The notes under the pieces: generated by a model | Database searches by the model: none | What the model was told of the DNA's origin: nothing | What the model saw: only the letters and a program-made list of their open reading frames with translations | Made by a program: the position numbers and the translations under genes | Shown here: piece by piece, positions 1 through 9,951 of the stretch | How positions within the stretch are numbered: position 1 is the first letter of the stretch | Layout: each line of letters opens with the position of its first letter | Origin: Streptomyces fagopyri | Lineage (GTDB): Bacteria > Actinomycetota > Actinomycetes > Streptomycetales > Streptomycetaceae | DNA: 64,000 bases | Reading direction: 5' to 3' | NCBI RefSeq assembly: GCF_009498275.1 | Contig: NZ_CP045643.1 | Span: forward strand, 3,286,001-3,350,000

Positions 1-41
1 ACCTGGGTCTCGACGTACTCGGGGTGGATCTCGCGCTTCAA
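1..41 (-). CDS. rpmE: 50S ribosomal protein L31, N-terminal fragment (partial)
   Basis: Only the first codons are in the window. Read leftward from a TTG start at 41-39 they give MKREIHPEYVETQ, the typical start of bacterial L31. A purine-rich ribosome binding site (GGAGA) lies just upstream at about 46-50. L31 is a small protein of the large ribosomal subunit. Its position next to rho and an LCP gene matches the usual Streptomyces order, which supports the call despite the short stretch. Confidence 0.85.
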   Translation of the reverse strand, partial: MKREIHPEYVETQ

Positions 42-217
42 GGTGTCTCCTAGTTTCGGGAGGGCGCCGGGTCGCCGCCGCGGGATGCGGGTGCGTGAAC
101 CGGAGCCGACGTACCAGTCTGCCAGGACTGGGCGCATCCCCCAAAACCGGGGGGATGGATTATCTATTCCCGGGCATGTGTACGGGCCGCTCAGGGCGTG
201 TGCACGGCCCCGAACAG

Positions 218-278
218 GGCCTGCGCACGGAGCCGGTCCGGGCCTGCGCACGGAGCCGCTCCGGGCTGCGCACGGGGC
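218..278. repeat. short direct repeats between rpmE and the LCP gene
   Basis: Two full copies and one partial copy of a unit containing CTGCGCACGGAGCCG lie in tandem, ending at the stop codon of the LCP gene. No strong hairpin with a T-tract is visible. The copies may form alternative GC-rich structures at the end of the LCP transcript. Function unknown. Confidence 0.4.
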
Positions 279-1415
279 TCAGGACGCGTTCACGACGCCC
301 TTCGCCGAGCCCGTGGCGGTGCCCTGGGTGGCCCCCTTCGGAATCGCCCGGTCGCCCTTGATGGCGTTCCAGACCAGTTCGGCCTTGGCGTCGTCGACCA
401 GGACGCGGTTGGCGTCCGCTCTGTCGTACTGGACCGGCATCGTCACCATGTTCATGTGCGACGAGCCGATGCCCTTGAGGCCGTCGGCGAAGGACGCGAG
501 GTCCTTGACGGAACCGATGTCGGAGTCGGTGGTGACGGTCTTGGTCGCGGTGTCGGCGAGCCGGTAGAGCTTCGTGGGGCTGGTGAGGACGCCGAGGTGC
601 TTGACCTGGTCGACCAGGGCCTTGATGAACGCCTGCTGGAGCTGGATGCGGCCGAGGTCGGAGCCGTCACCGACGCCGTGCCGGGTGCGGACCAGACCGA
701 GTGCCTGCCGGCCGTCGAGCTTGTGCGGGCCCGCCGTCAGGTTCAGGTGGCTGTCGGGGTCCTTGATGGCCTTGGTCGTGGTGACCGAGACACCGCCGAG
801 GTCGTCGATGAGCTTCTGGAAGCCGCTGAAGTCGACCTCGACGTAGTGGTCCATGCGGATGCCGGACAGGGACTCGACGGTCTTCACGGCGCAGGTGGCG
901 CCCCCGGTGGAGTACGCGGAGTTGAACATCACGCCGGTCGCGGCGTCGTGCGTGACGCCCTTGGCGTCGGTGCAGGAGGGGCGCCTGACGAGGGTGTCGC
1001 GGGGTATGGAGACCACACTGGCCTTCTTGTGGCCCTTGTACACGTGCACGACCATCGCCGTGTCCGAGCGGGCGCTGCCGTCGTCGACGCCGCCGCCGAG
1101 CTTCTCGTTGCCGCCGGCCCGCGTGTCGGACCCCAGCACCAGGATGTTCTCGGAGCCGTTGTCGGCCTTCGTGGGCCGGTCCGCGCCGAGGGCCTGGTTG
1201 ATGTCGACGGTCTTGAGGTTGTCGTTGAGCTTGAAGTACAGGATCCCGACGCCGGTGCCGCCCAGCACGACGATGCCGGCCGCTGTCCAGGCCGTGACGA
1301 GGAGGGCCTTGCGGCGCGCCCCCCGCGGCCTGCGGCGGCTGCCCTTCGCCCGGTGGCGGCGGCTCGTGCCGGACTCGCCCGGTGTCCCGGGTCCCGGCGT
1401 GCTCTCGGCAGGCAT
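279..1415 (-). CDS. LCP (LytR-CpsA-Psr) family cell-wall protein
   Basis: A protein of 378 residues. It has a basic cytoplasmic N-terminus (about 1-40, many Arg/Lys), one membrane anchor (about 41-62) and a long extracellular LCP domain. Family signatures include the stretch ending in VLGSDTRAGG, the DTAMVVHV segment with following basic IPRDT motif, and a late RTRHG segment. LCP enzymes transfer undecaprenyl-phosphate-linked glycopolymers such as teichoic acids to peptidoglycan at the outer face of the membrane. The ATG at 1415 has a GAGGGAG ribosome binding site a few bases upstream. It lies between rpmE and rho, the usual place in Streptomyces. The exact polymer transferred cannot be told from sequence. 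Confidence 0.9.
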   Translation of the reverse strand: MPAESTPGPGTPGESGTSRRHRAKGSRRRPRGARRKALLVTAWTAAGIVVLGGTGVGILYFKLNDNLKTVDINQALGADRPTKADNGSENILVLGSDTRAGGNEKLGGGVDDGSARSDTAMVVHVYKGHKKASVVSIPRDTLVRRPSCTDAKGVTHDAATGVMFNSAYSTGGATCAVKTVESLSGIRMDHYVEVDFSGFQKLIDDLGGVSVTTTKAIKDPDSHLNLTAGPHKLDGRQALGLVRTRHGVGDGSDLGRIQLQQAFIKALVDQVKHLGVLTSPTKLYRLADTATKTVTTDSDIGSVKDLASFADGLKGIGSSHMNMVTMPVQYDRADANRVLVDDAKAELVWNAIKGDRAIPKGATQGTATGSAKGVVNAS

Positions 1416-2075
1416 GTGCTCCCTCAGTCCTCTTGCTGTCGATTACCCCTGTCTGTCAGGGCCAGGCCCGTCCGCGGTCGTGACACGTACTTCTCCATGG
1501 TCACTCCGTACCGTCAGACGGGGAAACTCGGCAAAGGGTTGCACAGCGCGGTGTGCCCGCCACCTGCCGCGACGCCCGCCCGGGACGCTCGGCGCGGGTC
1601 GGCGGCACCGCGCTCACCTGCTCTTTCGGCCGAGGACACGGCATCGCTCGAAACCGGCACCGACCATGATCCTTGTGGCGAAGGTCTCGTCACGGGCCTT
1701 CTCGGTGCACCGGGTACGAAGCGCGTGCGTCACCGGGCCGCCGGTGCTCGCTCCCGGACACCCGCGCTCCCCGTTCCGTACGCGCCTCCGCCCACGGGCT
1801 CCCGCGCCCGGCGAGGGCGTCCACGCCGACGAGGACACCCGCGCCACCCGCTCAAGTCCCCACCGCGACAGGCACGTTGGCCGTGCGCGTGCGGCCGGAC
1901 GCACGTGGTCGTACCCACCCGTCCGTACGCGCCTGACCGGACCCGCCGGCCCGGACGCCGGTGCCGCCAGGCCCGGACGCCGGTGCCGGACGCGCAGCAC
2001 CGGACGACGGTGCCGGACCGCACAGGCCCGGACATCGGCGCCGCCAGGACCGGACGCCGGTGCCGGGCAGCACGA
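1416..2075. other. gene-free region between the LCP gene and rho, with GC-rich degenerate repeats
   Basis: No credible gene is seen on either strand; the long frames here are low-complexity Arg/Pro/Gly. The part from about 1938 to 2075 contains many imperfect copies of CCGGACGCCGGTGCCG. The LCP promoter must lie in the 1416-1550 end, but I cannot define it with confidence. Confidence 0.5.
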
Positions 2076-2105
2076 AGGGCCGCCCCCGGGATCGGGGGCG
2101 GCCCT
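2076..2105 (-). terminator. hairpin terminator downstream of rho
   Basis: A perfect 12-bp inverted repeat (AGGGCCGCCCCC at 2076-2087 with its complement at 2094-2105) surrounds a 6-nt loop, about 30 bp past the rho stop codon. There is no clear T-tract, as is common for Streptomyces terminators. Confidence 0.65.
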
Positions 2106-2134
2106 CAGTCGTGCGCGAACCGGTCGTGCGGAGC

Positions 2135-4213
2135 TCAGTCGTTGCCGTTGCCCGGCGACGGCGTCGTCTTCTGGATCTGCAGAAGGAACTCCGCGTTCGA
2201 CTTCGTCTGCTTCATCTTGTCGAGCAGCAGCTCGATCGCCTGCTGCTGGTCGAGCGCGTGCAGCACGCGGCGCAGCTTCCAGGTGATCGCGAGCTCGTCG
2301 CTGCCGAGCAGGATCTCTTCCTTACGGGTACCGGACGCGTCGACGTCCACCGCCGGGAAGATGCGCTTGTCGGCGAGCTTCCGGTCGAGCTTGAGCTCGG
2401 CGTTGCCGGTGCCCTTGAACTCCTCGAAGATGACCTCGTCCATGCGCGAGCCGGTGTCGACGAGCGCGGTGGCCAGGATCGTCAGCGAACCGCCGTCCTC
2501 GATGTTGCGCGCGGCACCGAAGAAGCGCTTCGGCGGGTACAGCGCGGTCGAGTCGACACCACCGGACAGGATGCGGCCGGAGGCGGGGGCCGCCAGGTTG
2601 TACGCACGGCCCAGACGCGTGATCGAGTCGAGCAGCACGACGACGTCGTGGCCCAGCTCCACCAGGCGCTTGGCGCGCTCGATGGCGAGCTCGGCGACCG
2701 TGGTGTGGTCCTCGGCCGGGCGGTCGAAGGTCGAGGAGATGACCTCGCCCTTGACCGACCGCTGCATGTCGGTGACCTCTTCCGGACGCTCGTCGACCAG
2801 GACGACCATCAGGTGGCACTCGGGGTTGTTGTGCGTGATCGCGTTGGCGATCGCCTGCATGATCATGGTCTTGCCGGTCTTCGGCGGAGCCACGATCAGA
2901 CCGCGCTGGCCCTTGCCGATCGGCGCGACGAGGTCGATGATCCGGGTCGTCAGCACGCCCGGGTCGGTCTCCAGGCGGAGCCGGTCCTGCGGGTAGAGCG
3001 GCGTCAGCTTGTTGAACTCCGGTCGGCCGCGCCCGGAGTCGGGGGCCATGCCGTTGGTCGAGTCCAGGCGGACCAGCGCGTTGAACTTCTCGCGGCGCTC
3101 GCCGTCCTTGGGCTGGCGAACCGCGCCGGTGACGTGGTCACCCTTGCGCAGACCGTTCTTGCGGACCTGGGCCAGCGAGACGTACACGTCGTTCGGACCC
3201 GGCAGGTAGCCCGAGGTGCGGATGAACGCGTAGTTGTCGAGGATGTCCAGGATGCCCGCGACCGGGATCAGGACGTCGTCGTCGGCGAGCTGCGGCTCGT
3301 TGGTCGCGAACTCGTCGCGGCCACGACGGCCACGGCGGTCGCGGTAACGTCCGCGGCGGCCGCGGCGGCCACCGTCGAAGTCGTCGTCGTCCTGCGGGCC
3401 GTTGTCACGCTGCTGGCGGTCCTGACGGTCCTGACGGCCGCCGCCCTGCTGCTGGCGGTCCTGACGGTCCTGCCGGTCCTGGCGCTCCGGACGCTGCTGC
3501 TGCTGTCCGCCGCCGGCCTGGCCCTGCTGCGGCTCGTCGCCCTTGCCGCCGCGGCGGTCGCGCTCACGTCCGCCGCGCTCGCGGTCACCGCGCTCGCCGC
3601 GGTCCCGGCGGTCACGGCGCCCCTGGCGGCCGTCGGCGCCGTCACCGGCGTCGCCCTTGGCCTCGCCGGCCGTGTCGGCCTTCGGCTCGCTCTTCGCCTC
3701 GACGGCGACCGTCTCGGGGCTGCCCGCCTCGGCGACGGCGCGACGCCGGCGACGCTCCGCGACGGGGGCGTCGTCACGCTCGGCCTCGCTCGCGCGGGAG
3801 GGGCCTCCGGCGGGCTGGCCGGGGATCTCGATCTGCTGCTGGGCCACGGCCTTCTCGGCGGCCTTCTCGGCCTTCTGGTCGGCAGCGGCGGCCTCGTCGC
3901 CGGTACGGGCCTTGGAGGTGGCCCGGCGCTTCGGCTTGGCCTCGGCGGCGGTGTCGGCGGCCTGCGCCGGGGCACCGCCCGCCTGCGCCTCCTTGATGAC
4001 CTCGATCAGCTGGCTCTTGCGCATCCGCGCGGTGCCCCTGATGCCGAGGCCGGACGCGACCTGCTGAAGCTCGGCCAGCACCATGCCGTCGAGGCCGGTA
4101 CCGCGGCGCCGCCGGGAGCCGGCACCGGAGGCAGGCGCGGCAGAGGCGTCCGTGGCGGGCGCGGCAGCGGTCTCCTCGACACGCGCGCCCATCAGATCGG
4201 TGGTGTCGCTCAC
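2135..4213 (-). CDS. rho: transcription termination factor Rho
   Basis: Hexameric RNA/DNA helicase that ends transcription at Rho-dependent sites. The C-terminal two thirds match Rho: the primary RNA-binding fold (segment containing [13 protein letters not shown]), the P-loop APPKTGKT, the DERPEE segment and the [14 protein letters not shown] block. The N-terminus carries the Rho SAP-like segment ([12 protein letters not shown]) followed by a long insert rich in Arg, Gly, Gln and Asp, characteristic of high-GC actinobacteria. I chose the GTG at 4213 (product begins MSDTTDLMG, 692 aa), preceded by AGGGAAGGA. An upstream ATG at 4369 would add about 50 residues of unlikely sequence. A hairpin follows the gene. 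Confidence 0.95.
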   Translation of the reverse strand: MSDTTDLMGARVEETAAAPATDASAAPASGAGSRRRRGTGLDGMVLAELQQVASGLGIRGTARMRKSQLIEVIKEAQAGGAPAQAADTAAEAKPKRRATSKARTGDEAAAADQKAEKAAEKAVAQQQIEIPGQPAGGPSRASEAERDDAPVAERRRRRAVAEAGSPETVAVEAKSEPKADTAGEAKGDAGDGADGRQGRRDRRDRGERGDRERGGRERDRRGGKGDEPQQGQAGGGQQQQRPERQDRQDRQDRQQQGGGRQDRQDRQQRDNGPQDDDDFDGGRRGRRGRYRDRRGRRGRDEFATNEPQLADDDVLIPVAGILDILDNYAFIRTSGYLPGPNDVYVSLAQVRKNGLRKGDHVTGAVRQPKDGERREKFNALVRLDSTNGMAPDSGRGRPEFNKLTPLYPQDRLRLETDPGVLTTRIIDLVAPIGKGQRGLIVAPPKTGKTMIMQAIANAITHNNPECHLMVVLVDERPEEVTDMQRSVKGEVISSTFDRPAEDHTTVAELAIERAKRLVELGHDVVVLLDSITRLGRAYNLAAPASGRILSGGVDSTALYPPKRFFGAARNIEDGGSLTILATALVDTGSRMDEVIFEEFKGTGNAELKLDRKLADKRIFPAVDVDASGTRKEEILLGSDELAITWKLRRVLHALDQQQAIELLLDKMKQTKSNAEFLLQIQKTTPSPGNGND

Positions 4214-4601
4214 GAAGGGTCCTTCCCTGGAGCGGACGTCGGCCTGTCTGGCTCGGCGACCGGTTGTGCTGTCCGGCTTTGGTCCCTGTGGTGTGGACCG
4301 CGCCGGGGCGGTGGTCCGCCTCAGCGGCGGAAGACATATCTGGTGATGACGATTCCGGAGCCGTGGCACTGAATTGCGGTGTCATCGGCACGGTCACGCC
4401 GGTTCCGGAGCGTGCTCAGCACTGCTCAGGGCATAGCACCCAATGCATGGCACAAAGCAGTTTGGGAGGCTCCCGGAAGAAAGGTTGTCCCGGACGGGGA
4501 CACGATGCACCTCGCCATGGTGGGGTCGGGTGCAGACTTGAGGTTAACACTACCGGATCCAACAAACATTCCCCCTCTCGAAATCCGGCGACCGCGCGCT
4601 T
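4214..4601. promoter_or_regulatory. rho leader and promoter region
   Basis: About 390 bp without a gene between thrB and rho. It is less GC-rich than its surroundings near 4540-4600. A leftward TAGTGT box (4547-4552 on the plus strand as ACACTA) could serve as a -10, but no convincing -35 stands at the right distance, so the promoter is only tentative. The long leader is consistent with the autoregulated rho leaders known in other bacteria. Confidence 0.35.
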
Positions 4602-5531
4602 TTAATGGACACCCGTCGGCGCGAGCGGCAGCACACTCGCCCCCGTGGCGTCGAGGTCCAGTCGATTGGCGGCCCAGCCCTGACCTGCGAGGTCAGCGAT
4701 TTTGTCGGCCGATTCCGCGTCGGCGAGCGCGAGCACCGTGGGGCCCGCGCCGGAGATCACCGCGGGAATGCCGTCGGCCCGCAGCCGTTCCACCAGTGCG
4801 GCGCTCTCCGGCATCGCCGGGGCGCGGTACTCCTGGTGCAGACGGTCCTCGGTGGCGGGCAGCAGCAGCTCGGGGCGCCTGGTGAGGGCCTCGACGAGCA
4901 GTGCGGCGCGGCCCGCGTTCGTGGCGGCGTCGACGTGCGGGACCGTGCGGGGCAGCAGACCGCGCGCGGTCTCGGTGAGCACCGGCTTTCCCGGTACGAA
5001 AACCACCGGAACGATGGAATCGGCGGGTTCCATGCGGATCGCGCGCGCGGCTCCGGCCTCCATCCAGGAGAGCGTGAAACCACCGAGCAGGCAGGCCGCG
5101 ACATTGTCGGGATGCCCTTCGATCTCGGTGGCGAGTTCCAGCAGCGCGGAGTCGTCGAGCCTGCTGTCGCCGCCTATGGTCACGGCGCGCGCGGCGACGA
5201 TTCCGGCGCAGATGGCGGCCGAGGAGGAACCGAGACCCCGCCCGTGCGGAATGCGGTTGGCGCACACGATCTCGAGGCCGCGCGGCTGTCCGCCGAGCAG
5301 GTCGAAAGCGGTGCGCAGGGAGCGTACGAGGAGATGGTTCTCGTCGCGCGGCAGCGTTTCGCTGCCCTCACCCGCGATGTCGATGTGCAGCCCGGTGTCG
5401 GCCACCCGGACGACCACGTCGTCGTACAGCCCCAGTGACAGGCCGAAGGCGTCGAAGCCCGGCCCGAGGTTGGCGCTGGTGGCGGGGACGCGCACCCGGA
5501 CGGCGGCGGCGCGGAACGCTGGACCGGCCAT
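4602..5531 (-). CDS. thrB: homoserine kinase
   Basis: A GHMP-family kinase of 309 residues that phosphorylates L-homoserine with ATP, the step before threonine synthase. It shows the N-terminal VRVPATSANLGPGFD motif, the ATP-binding glycine/serine loop HGRGLGSSSAA and the C-terminal ISGAGPTVLAL motif. The ATG at 5531 is preceded by AAGGAGAG. The frame stays open upstream to 5981, but that part has no family match. It is the last gene of the hom-thrC-thrB series; a gap of about 490 bp separates it from thrC, so it may have its own promoter. Confidence 0.95.
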   Translation of the reverse strand: MAGPAFRAAAVRVRVPATSANLGPGFDAFGLSLGLYDDVVVRVADTGLHIDIAGEGSETLPRDENHLLVRSLRTAFDLLGGQPRGLEIVCANRIPHGRGLGSSSAAICAGIVAARAVTIGGDSRLDDSALLELATEIEGHPDNVAACLLGGFTLSWMEAGAARAIRMEPADSIVPVVFVPGKPVLTETARGLLPRTVPHVDAATNAGRAALLVEALTRRPELLLPATEDRLHQEYRAPAMPESAALVERLRADGIPAVISGAGPTVLALADAESADKIADLAGQGWAANRLDLDATGASVLPLAPTGVH

Positions 5532-6017
5532 CGCTCGATGACTCTCCTTGAGCTGCGTGATGTGCGAGATTCTCGATGAACTGCGAGGAACTGCGGTGAA
5601 CTGCTGCGGTGACTTCTGCGAGGAACTGCGATGGGTTGCGAGGCCTACGGAAGACCCGGAGGCCGCAATGACGGCGCGGCACCGCGGCATATGCGGCGGG
5701 CGGGTTCGGTACAGCCTATCGAAGGAAGGTTCTGTGGCGACATAGGGCGCACAGGAGGCGCACGATGCGTGTCGTAAGCCCCCCGTGCACCCCCGGTCGG
5801 ATCGCCTCAGGGACGCTCGCCGCGATGGACGTCTTTCGCCGCTTTTCGGCGCTTTCCGCCGCCACGAAGAACCAGCGGAACCGCGCGGCGCCTCTGCAGG
5901 CGCCCCGCGCGCCCCCGGGGACTCCTGTCGGGGACTCCCCCCGGGCACTCCCGCCAGGGACTCCCGAGGGACCGCGGCCACTCCTACGAGATGACCGCGG
6001 GTTCGCGCCGACCGGGT
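5532..6017. other. gene-free gap between thrC and thrB
   Basis: No gene is supported. Near thrB there is a short run of degenerate AACTGCG/GAACTGCGG repeats (about 5577-5645). Near thrC there are several GGGACTCC copies (about 5917-5970) that can fold with nearby CCC runs. These may act in thrC termination or thrB control, but nothing is specific enough to assign. Confidence 0.4.
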
Positions 6018-7076
6018 CTACACCAGCCCGAGCCGCTCCGCCGCCGTGACCGCGTCCACGGGTACGGTGACGGGCTGCGGGGCGCCGGCGACGGCCCAGT
6101 CCGGATCCTTGAGGCCGTTCCCGGTCACCGTGCAGACGATCCGCTGGCCGGGGTCGACCTTGCCCTGCTCGGCCGCCTTCAGCAGCCCGGCGACGGACGC
6201 GGCGGACGCCGGCTCGACGAAGACACCCTCCTGCGCCGCCAACAGCCGGTAGGCGCGCAGGATCTCACGGTCCGTCACTTCGTCGATGAACCCGCCGGAC
6301 TCGTCCCGCGCGGCCAGCGCGAACTGCCACGAGGCCGGGTTGCCGATGCGGATCGCGGTGGCGATGGTCGAGGGGTCCTTGACCACCTCGCCGCGCACGA
6401 TGGGCGCGGAACCGGAGGCCTGGAAGCCCCACATGCGCGGGGTCCGGGTGGCGATGCCGTCGGCGGCGTACTCGGTGTAACCCTTCCAGTACGCCGTGAT
6501 ATTGCCCGCGTTGCCCACCGGCAGGACGTGGATGTCGGGCGCGTCGCCGAGCATGTCCACGATCTCGAAGGCCGCGGTCTTCTGACCCTCGATGCGCACC
6601 GGATTGACCGAATTGACCAGCGCCACCGGGTAGTTGTCCGACAGCGAGCGGGCGAGCGTGAGGCAGTCGTCGAAATTGCCGTCGACCTGGAGGATCTTCG
6701 CGCCGTGGATGAGGGCCTGCCCCATCTTGCCGAGCGCGATCTTGCCCTGCGGCACGAGGACGGCGCAGACCATCCCGGCCCGCACCGCGTAGGCCGCGGC
6801 GGAGGCCGACGTGTTCCCGGTGGAGGCGCAGATGACCGCCTTGGCGCCCTCCTCCTTCGCCCGCGTGATGGCCATGGTCATACCGCGGTCCTTGAAGGAC
6901 CCGGTCGGATTCGCACCCTCCACCTTGAGGTGGACGTCGCAGCCCGTGCGCTCGGAGAGCACCTGCGCGGGCACGAGCGGCGTACCGCCCTCACGGAGCG
7001 TCACGACCGGCGTGTTCTCGGAGACCGGAAGCCGGTCCCGGTACTCCTCGATGATTCCGCGCCACTGGTGGGTCAT
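6018..7076 (-). CDS. thrC: threonine synthase
   Basis: PLP-dependent enzyme of 352 residues that converts O-phospho-L-homoserine to L-threonine. The PLP-binding lysine lies in the GSFKDRGMT motif (about residues 60-70). A glycine-rich phosphate-binding loop, PVGNAGN, is seen further on. Length and the start MTHQWRG fit the actinobacterial short form. The ATG at 7076 lies 6 bp after the hom stop codon, so the two genes are probably co-transcribed and translationally coupled. Confidence 0.96.
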   Translation of the reverse strand: MTHQWRGIIEEYRDRLPVSENTPVVTLREGGTPLVPAQVLSERTGCDVHLKVEGANPTGSFKDRGMTMAITRAKEEGAKAVICASTGNTSASAAAYAVRAGMVCAVLVPQGKIALGKMGQALIHGAKILQVDGNFDDCLTLARSLSDNYPVALVNSVNPVRIEGQKTAAFEIVDMLGDAPDIHVLPVGNAGNITAYWKGYTEYAADGIATRTPRMWGFQASGSAPIVRGEVVKDPSTIATAIRIGNPASWQFALAARDESGGFIDEVTDREILRAYRLLAAQEGVFVEPASAASVAGLLKAAEQGKVDPGQRIVCTVTGNGLKDPDWAVAGAPQPVTVPVDAVTAAERLGLV

Positions 7077-7082
7077 TGCTGG

Positions 7083-8384
7083 TTACTCTCCTTCAACCCG
7101 CATGATGCTGGCGACACCCCGCACGGTGTCGAGGCTGCGCAGCGCCTCGACGGTCCCGTTCAGGGACGCGTCGGACGCACGGTGGGTGACTACGACGAGA
7201 GAGGCCTCGCCGCCTCCGTCCTGCCGGCCCTGCTGGCGAACGGTATCGATCGAGACGCCGTGCTCGGCGAAGACAGTGGCCACCTGGGCGAGAACACCCG
7301 GTTTGTCGGCCACGTCGAGGCTGATGTGGTACCGCGTGACGACCTCGCCCATGGAGCTCACGGGCAGCTGGGTGTACGCGGAGTCGCCGGGGCCGGTCGC
7401 GCCGCCGAGCTTGTTGCGGCAGACGGCGACGAGGTCGCCGAGGACGGCGGAGGCGGTCGGGGCACCGCCGGCGCCCGGTCCGTAGAACATGAGCTGACCA
7501 GCGGCGTCCGACTCGACGAACACGGCGTTGTACGCGCCGCGCACGGAGGCCAGCGGGTGGCTCAGCGGAATCATCGCCGGGTGCACGCGCGCCGTCACCG
7601 AGCCGCCGTCCGCGGCCCGCTCGCAGATGGCGAGCAGTTTGATGGTGCAGCCCATCGCCTTGGCCGAGGCGAAGTCGGCGGAGGTGACCTCGTTCATGCC
7701 CTCGCGGTAGACGTCGTCGAGGCGTACCCGGGTGTGGAAGGCGATCCCGGCGAGGATGGCGGCCTTGGCCGCGGCGTCGAAGCCCTCGACGTCGGCGGTC
7801 GGGTCGGCTTCCGCGTAGCCGAGCGCGGTGGCCTCGTCGAGGGCCTCCTGGTAGCCCGCGCCCGTGGAGTCCATCTTGTCGAGGATGAAGTTCGTGGTCC
7901 CGTTGACGATCCCCATCACGCGGTTGATCTTGTCGCCGGCGAGGGACTCGCGCAGCGGGCGGATCAGCGGGATGGCACCGGCGACGGCGGCCTCGTAGTA
8001 GAGGTCCCTGCCGTGCTCCTCGGCGGCGGCGTGCAGCGCGGCACCGTCCTGCGCGAGCAGCGCCTTGTTGGCGGACACGACGGAGGCGCCGTGCGCGAAG
8101 GCGGTGGTGATGAGGGAGCGGGCGGGCTCGATCCCCCCGATGACCTCGACGACGACGTCGATGTCCCCGCGCTTGACCAGGGCGGTCGCGTCGGTCGTCA
8201 CCAGGGCGGGGTCGATGCCCTCACGGACCTTGGAGGGGCGCCGCACCGCGACGCCGGTCAGCTCGACCGGGGCCCCGATGCGCGCGGCGAGGTCGTCGGC
8301 GTGCGTCGTCATGATGCGAGCCACCTCTGAGCCGACAACCCCACAGCCCAGCAGCGCCACCTTCAGCGGACGCGTACGCATCAT
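7083..8384 (-). CDS. hom: homoserine dehydrogenase
   Basis: NAD(P)-dependent enzyme of 433 residues that reduces aspartate semialdehyde to homoserine, the branch point to threonine and methionine. The N-terminus has the Rossmann motif VALLGCGVVGSEVA, the centre has the homoserine dehydrogenase core (GIVNGTTNFIL and the segment with YAEADPTADVEG), and the C-terminus has an ACT domain (LDVADKPGVLAQVA), the usual site of threonine feedback. Two ATG codons stand side by side; the first (8384) follows GAGGAAACGAGG. It heads the hom-thrC pair and lies 168 bp after lysA. Confidence 0.96.
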   Translation of the reverse strand: MMRTRPLKVALLGCGVVGSEVARIMTTHADDLAARIGAPVELTGVAVRRPSKVREGIDPALVTTDATALVKRGDIDVVVEVIGGIEPARSLITTAFAHGASVVSANKALLAQDGAALHAAAEEHGRDLYYEAAVAGAIPLIRPLRESLAGDKINRVMGIVNGTTNFILDKMDSTGAGYQEALDEATALGYAEADPTADVEGFDAAAKAAILAGIAFHTRVRLDDVYREGMNEVTSADFASAKAMGCTIKLLAICERAADGGSVTARVHPAMIPLSHPLASVRGAYNAVFVESDAAGQLMFYGPGAGGAPTASAVLGDLVAVCRNKLGGATGPGDSAYTQLPVSSMGEVVTRYHISLDVADKPGVLAQVATVFAEHGVSIDTVRQQGRQDGGGEASLVVVTHRASDASLNGTVEALRSLDTVRGVASIMRVEGE

Positions 8385-8552
8385 CCGACCTCGTTTCCTC
8401 ATACCGTCTACGGTGGGACCAGTCTCACTCACCGGACGGGGCTTTCTGTCCCTCGTCCGGATCGTGAGATGTCTATTTCATTCTTGCGGGACCGGCGGAC
8501 CGGAGATCTTCCTCCGCCCGTACGCCGTCCGTCATACGCCCTCCGGCGGCCG

Positions 8553-9944
8553 TCATCCCACGTCGAGCCGGAGCAGGTCCTCCTCCGTCTCGCGCCGCAC
8601 GATGACCCGCGCCTCGCCGTCGTTGACCGCGACGACCGGCGGACGCAGCGCGTGGTTGTAGTTGCTGGCCATCGACCGGCAGTAGGCGCCGGTGGCCGGC
8701 ACGGCGATCAGGTCGCCGGGGGCCAGGTCCGAGGGCAGGAACGCGTCCTTCACGACGATGTCACCGCTCTCGCAGTGCTTGCCGACGACGCGCGCGAGCA
8801 TGGGCTCGGCGTCGGAGGTGCGCGAGACGAGGGCGACGCTGTACTCGGCGTCGTACAGCGCGGTGCGGATGTTGTCGGACATGCCGCCGTCCACGGAGAC
8901 GTACGTCCGCAGCCCTTCGAGCGGCTTGATCGTGCCGACCTCGTAGAGCGTGAACGCGGTCGGACCGACGATGGCGCGTCCGGGCTCCACCGAGATCCGG
9001 GGCGTCCGCAGCTTCGCGGCCTCGCACTCCCGGGTGACGATCTCGCTGAGGGCCTTGGCGATCTCGTGCGGCTCACGGGGGTCGTCGTCGCTGGTGTACG
9101 CGATGCCGAGGCCGCCGCCGAGGTCGATCTCGGGCAGTTCGACCCCGTGCTCGTCACGGACGGCCGCGAGCAGCGCGACGACGCGCCGGGCGGCGACCTC
9201 GAACCCGGCCATGTCGAAGATCTGCGAGCCGATGTGCGAGTGGATCCCGACCAGTTCGAGACCGTCGAGGGTCAGCGCGCGGCGTACGGCCTCCGCGGCC
9301 TGCCCGTCGGCGAGGGCGATCCCGAACTTCTGGTCCTCGTGGGCGGTGGCGATGAACTCGTGGGTGTGGGCCTCCACGCCGACCGTCACCCGGATCTGCA
9401 CGCGCTGCCGCGTGCCGAGGGACTGGGCGATGTGGGCGACACGCACGATCTCCTGGAAGGAGTCGAGCACGATCCGCCCGACGCCGGCCCGGACGGCCGC
9501 GGTGATCTCCTCGGCGGACTTGTTGTTGCCGTGGAAGGCGATGCGGTCCGCGGGCATACCGGCGGAGAGGGCGGTGACCAGTTCGCCACCCGAACAGACG
9601 TCGAGGTTCAGCCCCTCCTCGTACAGCCACCGCACGACGGCGCGGGAGAGGAAGGCCTTGCCCGCGTAGAACACGTCGGCGTCGTGCCCGAAGGCGGTGC
9701 GCCAGGCGCGGGCGCGGGCCCGGAAGTCCGACTCGTCGAGGAAGTAGGCGGGGGTGCCGAACTCCTCGGCGAGGGTGGTGACTTCGACACCTCCGACGCT
9801 CACGATCCCGTCGTCGGTACGGGTGACGGTGTGGGCCCAGACCTTGGGGTCGAGGGCGTTGAGGTCGGCGGGCGGGGCGCTGTAGTGCCCCTCGGGCAGG
9901 ACATCGGCGTGACGGGGCCCGGCGGGGTGTGCGGAACGGCTCAT
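8553..9944 (-). CDS. lysA: diaminopimelate decarboxylase
   Basis: PLP enzyme of fold type III, 463 residues, that decarboxylates meso-diaminopimelate to L-lysine. Motifs: the PLP lysine in DVFYAGKAF near the N-terminus, HSHIGSQ in the barrel, the PLP phosphate-binding GGGLGIAY, and a C-terminal [10 protein letters not shown] block. I chose the ATG at 9944 (MSRSAHPAG), 7 bp after the nrtL stop, with an AGAGAAGA ribosome binding site. The longer upstream frame runs into nrtL in another frame and is not a real N-terminus. lysA and nrtL appear to form an operon. Confidence 0.95.
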   Translation of the reverse strand: MSRSAHPAGPRHADVLPEGHYSAPPADLNALDPKVWAHTVTRTDDGIVSVGGVEVTTLAEEFGTPAYFLDESDFRARARAWRTAFGHDADVFYAGKAFLSRAVVRWLYEEGLNLDVCSGGELVTALSAGMPADRIAFHGNNKSAEEITAAVRAGVGRIVLDSFQEIVRVAHIAQSLGTRQRVQIRVTVGVEAHTHEFIATAHEDQKFGIALADGQAAEAVRRALTLDGLELVGIHSHIGSQIFDMAGFEVAARRVVALLAAVRDEHGVELPEIDLGGGLGIAYTSDDDPREPHEIAKALSEIVTRECEAAKLRTPRISVEPGRAIVGPTAFTLYEVGTIKPLEGLRTYVSVDGGMSDNIRTALYDAEYSVALVSRTSDAEPMLARVVGKHCESGDIVVKDAFLPSDLAPGDLIAVPATGAYCRSMASNYNHALRPPVVAVNDGEARVIVRRETEEDLLRLDVG

Positions 9945-9951
9945 TCTTCTC

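Noticed and set aside
1938-2075. Repeat-coded protein in the LCP-rho gap
   Set aside because: Frames are low-complexity Arg/Pro/Gly with no ribosome binding site; the DNA is a degenerate GC-rich repeat.
198-2996. 932-aa open frame on the plus strand
   Set aside because: It runs antisense to the LCP and rho genes, is Arg/Val/Gly-rich and shows no domain; a typical high-GC shadow frame.
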